Positions 19,220 through 21,164 of a DNA stretch of 21,164 bases are shown here, piece after piece (positions within the stretch are counted from its first letter, which is position 1; every line of letters starts with the position of its first letter). The translations under genes and the position numbers were made by a program. The DNA is taken from contig LSSL01002136.1 of the NCBI GenBank assembly GCA_001953115.1, forward strand, positions 1 through 21,164, read 5' to 3'. Under the pieces are notes generated by a model that saw only the letters and a program-made list of their open reading frames with translations, ran no database searches and was not told where the DNA came from. The stretch is from Smittium mucronatum. Lineage: Eukaryota > Kickxellomycota > Harpellomycetes > Harpellales > Legeriomycetaceae.

Positions 19220-21164
19220 TTAGTTTTTAATGTTTGAGCTTATCGGCGCAGGTATGAACTGGATGATCGCTTCGTTTCGCTGTTTATACCATCGAGAAAA
19301 ATTTAATAAAATGTGGTCGACTGTCTCAGCCAGATCGATTTTGCGGAAGGGTCAATTTTTTTTAAATTTTTCTTTTAAAAATTTCATATTTGATAGAAGC
19401 TGGACGGTCCGAAAGGTCTCCATTCGGATTTCTCCGATGTCATAGAGACCAAATTTTAGGTAAGGATACAGCAGCTGAAGATTCATCCGGTTTGATTTTC
19501 CATCGATTTTTTGGTCCAATTTCCACTAGTGGATTTTATAACGGTGGGTTTTTTTATTTGTTGAACATGGTGACGTTTGTTTCATATTTTGAATTTTTAC
19601 CACAATTTTTTTATCCATCTTGCACTGCAGGTAACCTAGGTGGCCATTCTGGTCTTGATGGGCGAATTAATGAGTTCGGTTATCAAAGTTTTTAAGCTTG
19701 GAAATTTGTGATATTCACGCTCTCTAGCAGTGCTGGTTTTTAATAAAAAGAATTTTATCCCAGTTCTGTTAGCACTCGCTACATGGTGTAGCCTTGCCCA
19801 AATTTGCAAACAGTAGGATCGTTTTGTCTATTTTATTTGGATCGGCTTGACTCTGGCTTTACTCATGCTAAATTTCTCGACTCTTTAACAGCCAATAAGC
19901 ATCGGAACTGAATTTATGAATTTTATTTTTAGGATAATAGGTACATCGCTACGTTTCAAGAAGCTATATTCAGCGTATAATGTCTTTATGACCTTTAATT
20001 TGTTTTTTTTGATGGTCCCTTATACGTCCCATTTATAGTTCATAATATAGCCCAAATATGTGTACTGATTATTTTTTGGGATTTTTTTGGCCTTTCAATA
20101 TCAGATCGGACGATTTTGAACCGGAGACATTCATTTCATCGCACTTGGGTACATTCACAATCATTTCCCATATGTTTGACTAATCATTAATTTGATTTAA
20201 TTCAATTTTTTTTTCGGTCTCAGATTCACCCAATACCACCGCGTTGTCGTCAAAAAGAGGCCCAGGTATTCTAGAGGTGATTACATGGACATATAAAACT
20301 TTAATGTCCTTGAAAATACCGTTAATATAAAAATAGAATAGTATTGGCGAGACTGGGCAGGCTTGACGCAGCACACATAGGTAGCAATTAGGTTTGGAAA
20401 CATCATATCCAATCCTGACAGCTATTTTCGGAGACCTTTACAGACCCAAGATAGGGTTGAGTAACTTCTCTCCAATCCAAAACGGCCTTCAGTTTGTACA
20501 GCAGTGCAGTGTGGGGCATTCATTTGTAGGCTTTGTTATAGTCGATATAGCGTATGAAGGGTTTTTTTTATTTTTAATTTTTATTCGCCGAGAAATTTCG
20601 TATAGCATGTTCGCTTGAGCGGTGCAATCCTCAAAATTTCGAAATCCGGCTTGTTTCTTGAATAATATTTCGTATTTCTTGTCGATTTTTGCCAATTTTT
20701 TAGCTATTATTTTGCATAATAACATCCAAATTGTTGGAATTAATGAAATTCCCCGATAATTATCAGGGTCTTTCATATTTTTCTTTTTAGGTACCGTTAA
20801 TATTATAATAATGTCAATATTAGTTATGATTTCCCCAGAATCGTACATTATATTGATAATTTTGAATATAATTTTTTCCATTTTTGACTCTGGAATTTTT
20901 TCGGAGACAACCAGTTTCTATACCTCACTGGGTATTCCATCAGAACCAGAGGCCTTGTTATTAGGTGTATCAGATAATTACATGCTAATACCAGATCATT
21001 TTATATTAGTTTCGCACTCCGGGAAGTATTATCAGTCGGTGTTCAGCATCAATTTCAACTTAATGGCATTGCGGTTATTCCCAGTAGAATATTGACCAAT
21101 TCGCCGAAATGATCATTCCAAATTTGAAGCTTTTTGTTTTTTTCAGTTATAATATTTTTATTTT
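19220..21164 (-). pseudogene. LINE reverse transcriptase pseudogene (5' end off-window)
   Basis: Minus-strand pieces in order: LQIWNDHFGELVNI (pre-RT linker, near 21130-21080); NKASGSDGIPSEV then a stop (around 20930); PDNYRGISLIPTI and QAGFR (within 20489-20881). Next comes YIDYNKAY (about 20530-20550, another frame), carrying the first catalytic Asp, then LLYKLKAVLDW. Then RQACPVSPILF (20336-20368, family RQGCPLSP) and LFDDNAVVL (about 20230-20257), where the catalytic FADD is altered. Near 19289-19353 reads ETVDHILLNFSRW, a zinc knuckle whose Cys residues are lost, and the frame ends TAA at 19222-19220. A frameshift falls in an A run near 20560-20570. Family motifs establish a LINE; clade is not assigned. 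Plus-strand open frames over this region are antisense reading only. Confidence 0.8.

Larger units (their letters stand above)
18968..21164 (-). mobile_element. 3' part of a decayed non-LTR retrotransposon (LINE)
   Basis: The minus strand carries, in order, the linker before the reverse transcriptase, the reverse transcriptase, a post-RT region, a degenerate zinc knuckle and a 3' untranslated region. G+C is visibly higher than in the DNA to the left, and the change near 18968 is taken as the 3' end. No poly-A tail is evident there (minus-strand sequence continues GAAAATATTTTTAG). The 5' part, where an endonuclease domain would be expected, lies beyond the window. Many stops and frame changes show it is dead. 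Confidence 0.8.

Noticed and set aside
19230..21095. Plus-strand open frames at 19230-19695, 20394-20618 and 20811-21095
   Set aside because: They are antisense to recognisable LINE protein motifs on the minus strand.
1..21164. Mitochondrial or bacterial origin suggested by the high A+T content
   Set aside because: A spliceosomal-type intron, a secreted fungal wall enzyme, a LINE and eukaryotic foldback elements all point to a nuclear genome; no rRNA, respiratory or ribosomal protein gene is seen.

Overview
The window looks like an A+T-rich eukaryotic (fungal) chromosome segment, roughly four-fifths A+T by eye. The fungal assignment rests on the only intact gene, a secreted GH16 protein of the Crh cell-wall chitin-glucan transglycosylase type. 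Supporting signs are a short spliceosomal intron, a decayed LINE and a decayed eukaryotic DDE transposase. An early-diverging A+T-rich fungus, perhaps an insect-gut lineage, would fit, but nothing in the window fixes the taxon.

Layout. (1) 1-3532: the GH16 gene (805-2737, one intron at 854-929) lies inside a pair of ~175-bp inverted repeats (3-178 and 3359-3532), so gene and flanks resemble one ~3.5-kb transposon-like unit carrying a host gene. A set of ~20-bp periodic repeats lies just inside the right arm. (2) 3533-3965: a less A+T-rich island with a tRNA-like Pol III A box on the minus strand. (3) 3966-5865: A+T-rich DNA without a recognisable gene. (4) 5866-6900: a broken DDE-type transposase (IS5/PIF-Harbinger-like superfamily) readable as pieces in all three plus-strand frames. 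(5) 6901-11634: non-coding A+T-rich DNA with homopolymer G tracts, four 33-bp tandem units (8156-8286), a small hairpin repeat (8922-9014) and a doubtful split-gene candidate (10421-11089). (6) 11635-13192 and 13843-15396: two foldback elements of ~1.56 kb each with ~355-bp terminal inverted repeats. The first has arms about 97% identical by eye. The second is older and carries 32-bp sub-repeats in its arms. (7) 15397-18967: A+T-rich DNA with nothing recognisable. (8) 18968-21164: the 3' part of a decayed LINE on the minus strand, running off the right edge.

Overall this is an accessory, transposon-dominated region with a single functional-looking gene. No operon or multi-gene pathway is visible. 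The most interesting feature is the enclosure of a cell-wall-remodelling enzyme with an unusual domain order inside a long inverted-repeat element.
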